Source: Bacteroidales bacterium | Lineage (GTDB): Bacteria > Bacteroidota > Bacteroidia > Bacteroidales > Paludibacteraceae | DNA length: 8,689 bases | Assembly (NCBI GenBank): GCA_900769035.1 | Contig: CAAGFD010000212.1 | Location: forward strand, 1-8,689 | Reading direction: 5' to 3' | Part shown: positions 7,077-8,689 of the stretch, in pieces | Position numbering within the stretch: position 1 is the stretch's first letter | Layout: each line of letters starts with the position of its first letter | Notes under the pieces: model-generated | What the model was told of the DNA's origin: nothing | Databases searched by the model: none | The model's input: the letters and a program-made list of their open reading frames with translations, nothing else | Program-made: the position numbers and the translations under genes

Positions 7077-7757
7077 ATGAAAAAAAGAAGAATTAGAGTA
7101 CATAAAGAGGGGTATAGCATTCTGTTTTGGCTTATTTTATTATTAACTGCATTGAATTTTGTGGTGTATATAGAAACGCCGAGCAAGTTTATTTTCTTAA
7201 TTAACTTGCTTGTCTCTATTCTTGCCCTTTCGTTCTTTTTGTACTTCTTTCGTAATCCGGCGCGTGAAGTAGAGGTGGATGAAGATAACCTTATTATTGC
7301 GCCTGCCGACGGTCGTATTGTAGTTATAGAGCCGGTAGAAGAGTATGAGTATTTCAACGGACAGAAGATGATGCAGATCTCAATTTTTATGAGTGTTTTT
7401 TCCGTTCATGCCAATTGGATTCCACTTTCCGGTACAGTGAAGTATGTCCGTCATTATAAAGGGCGACACATGGCTGCTTATCTTCCTAAGTCTTCTCACG
7501 AAAACGAGCATAGTAGCGTGGTAATAGAAAATAGTAATGGTCAACAAATAATGATGCGTCAGATTGCAGGTGCACTTGCCCGCCGTATTGTAACTTATGT
7601 GGCAGAGAATACCCCTTGTAATATCAATGAGCATCTTGGTTTTATTAAATTCGGCAGTCGCGTCGACCTGTTTATTCCTGCCGACTCCGAAATATTTGTA
7701 GATTTAGGAGAACATACTATCGGTAACGAAACTATTATCGCTCGTCTGCCTAAATGA
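7077..7757 (+). CDS. psd: Phosphatidylserine decarboxylase proenzyme, short type
   Basis: The enzyme removes CO2 from phosphatidylserine to give phosphatidylethanolamine at the inner membrane. The 226-residue product fits the short (PSD-A type) family. Two hydrophobic segments at about 14-33 and 37-58 anchor it. The core shows APADGR (75-80, with the conserved Asp78), MSVFSVHANW (105-114, with His111), and HLGFIKFGSRVDLF (186-199). Self-cleavage is expected between Gly193 and Ser194, turning the serine into the pyruvoyl cofactor and giving a large beta chain and a small alpha chain of about 33 residues. The gene starts 26 bases after cdsA, so the first and last enzymes of the PE route sit together. 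The middle enzyme, phosphatidylserine synthase (pssA), is not in the window. The ATG at 7077 suits the family, which commonly has a basic N-terminus. Confidence 0.96.
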   Translation: MKKRRIRVHKEGYSILFWLILLLTALNFVVYIETPSKFIFLINLLVSILALSFFLYFFRNPAREVEVDEDNLIIAPADGRIVVIEPVEEYEYFNGQKMMQISIFMSVFSVHANWIPLSGTVKYVRHYKGRHMAAYLPKSSHENEHSSVVIENSNGQQIMMRQIAGALARRIVTYVAENTPCNINEHLGFIKFGSRVDLFIPADSEIFVDLGEHTIGNETIIARLPK

Positions 7758-7791
7758 TTGCTAAATAATTTATCATACAATAGTCATTATA

Positions 7792-8661
7792 ATGAAGAAG
7801 CTACTCTATATTGTTATACTATTCTTCTCGTTTTATGTGGCGGAATTTGCTATCGTAACTGTTGTAGGTTTGATTGACGATAGTTTGTTGAACTCCTATT
7901 TCGGGGTATGCTTTATGAACTCTTTGAATGCTCTGCTGATGTATTTTATATTTCCATGGGTATCAATAAAATATATTCAGAAAGAGAATCCTTTTTCTTC
8001 TGTAAAAATAAATAAAGGTCTAAAATCTAAAACTTTATGTTATATTATCGGTATATGTTTCTTTATGTTTTTTGCTATTAATATGTTTCAAATGATAAAT
8101 GAACAATTGCCGATACCAAGCTTCTTAGATGACGTTATTATCACGTTGGATATGCTTCAGCAACAATCTCAGGCGGTATATGATTCATTGTTGAATGTGA
8201 ATGCCGTGTGGAAATTATTAATTGCTATTGTTGTAGCAGCTATAATTCCTGCCGTTTGTGAGGAGTTTTTTTTCAGAGGTTGGTTGCAGACCCAAGCAAG
8301 CCGCTTTGTTAACCATCATGTAGCAATATGGGTTTTGGCAATATTATTTGCTGCACTTCACTTACAATACAAACTTTTTATCCCTCAGTTGCTTATGGGT
8401 GCTTTGTTTGGCTATGTTTTTTATTATTCACGCTCGCTTTGGAGTGCAATATTAATACATTTTATAAATAATTGCGCTACTATTATTGTTACTTATCTTG
8501 CTTATAATGAATTGGTTACTTTTGATGTGGATAATATCGATATTTTGTTTACTTATATATCAGGCATAATTGCCACAATAATAATTATCCTTTTTGTGTT
8601 ATTAGTAAAGAGAAATAATTATCCTATTAACCCGTCTGATTCTTATATTGAATCTATTTGA
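7792..8661 (+). CDS. CPBP (CAAX/Abi-type) intramembrane glutamic endopeptidase
   Basis: A 289-residue multi-pass membrane protein with the three motifs of the CPBP family, related to the CAAX-processing protease Rce1: EEFFFR (Glu157-Glu158 and Arg162), FAALH (Phe186 to His190) and HFINN (His223 to Asn227). These form the active site in the membrane, with Glu157 or Glu158 activating water. Hydrophobic segments lie at about 3-27, 37-59, 82-101, 140-156, 178-193, 197-211, 217-237 and 252-272. The bacterial substrate cannot be told from sequence; relatives act in bacteriocin self-immunity, peptide maturation or membrane regulation. It starts 34 bases after psd with no terminator between, so it may be the end of the same transcript or have its own start. 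The AT-rich codon use resembles the lipoprotein gene more than ftsH. The C-terminus (273-289) is a short polar tail. Family is sure, role unknown. Confidence 0.9.
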   Translation: MKKLLYIVILFFSFYVAEFAIVTVVGLIDDSLLNSYFGVCFMNSLNALLMYFIFPWVSIKYIQKENPFSSVKINKGLKSKTLCYIIGICFFMFFAINMFQMINEQLPIPSFLDDVIITLDMLQQQSQAVYDSLLNVNAVWKLLIAIVVAAIIPAVCEEFFFRGWLQTQASRFVNHHVAIWVLAILFAALHLQYKLFIPQLLMGALFGYVFYYSRSLWSAILIHFINNCATIIVTYLAYNELVTFDVDNIDILFTYISGIIATIIIILFVLLVKRNNYPINPSDSYIESI

Positions 8662-8689
8662 AATTAATCTATTAATACACTTTTTTTAA

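Noticed and set aside
8663..8687. ATTAAT repeat pair followed by a run of seven T after the last gene, a possible terminator
   Set aside because: The stem has only about five A-T pairs and four bases separate it from the T run, so it is too weak to call.

Overview
The window looks like chromosomal DNA of a Bacteroidota bacterium, most likely of the order Bacteroidales. The sequence is AT-rich. It carries a gingipain-like protease with a type IX secretion C-terminal domain. Start codons lack clear purine-rich ribosome binding sites, and one intergenic region holds a match to the Bacteroidota promoter (TTTG, 19 bases, TAnnTTTG). The order rsfS-ftsH-cdsA also fits that phylum as I know it. Genus and species cannot be read from the sequence. 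All recognised genes lie on the + strand.

Region 1 (bases 1-1524) is the accessory part. It starts inside the gene of a C25-family cysteine peptidase whose catalytic His and Cys are both present. A lipoprotein gene I do not recognise follows after 10 bases; its protein has an odd cluster of five cysteines near the C-terminus. A strong intrinsic terminator at 1497-1528 closes the unit. Codon use here is more AT-rich than downstream.

Region 2 (1529-1651) is a short intergenic stretch with the promoter of the next unit.

Region 3 (1652-8661) holds seven closely spaced genes with no visible internal terminator: sufB (Fe-S cluster scaffold), a yqaA-type membrane protein, rsfS (ribosome silencing factor), ftsH (membrane AAA+ metalloprotease), cdsA (CDP-diacylglycerol synthase), psd (phosphatidylserine decarboxylase) and a CPBP-family membrane protease. 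Gaps run from a one-base overlap to 74 bases, so one long transcript is plausible. The shared theme is membrane upkeep: CdsA and Psd are the first and last enzymes of the phosphatidylethanolamine branch, FtsH polices membrane proteins, and RsfS damps translation when nutrients fall. SufB is the outlier, because its usual partners sufC, sufD and sufS are not beside it.

I see no rRNA, tRNA, CRISPR array, insertion sequence, phage gene or attachment site. Most of the window is conserved housekeeping DNA. The least explained parts are the peptidase-lipoprotein pair, the acidic low-complexity tail of FtsH and the isolated position of sufB. I do not see convincing evidence of an undescribed multi-gene system.
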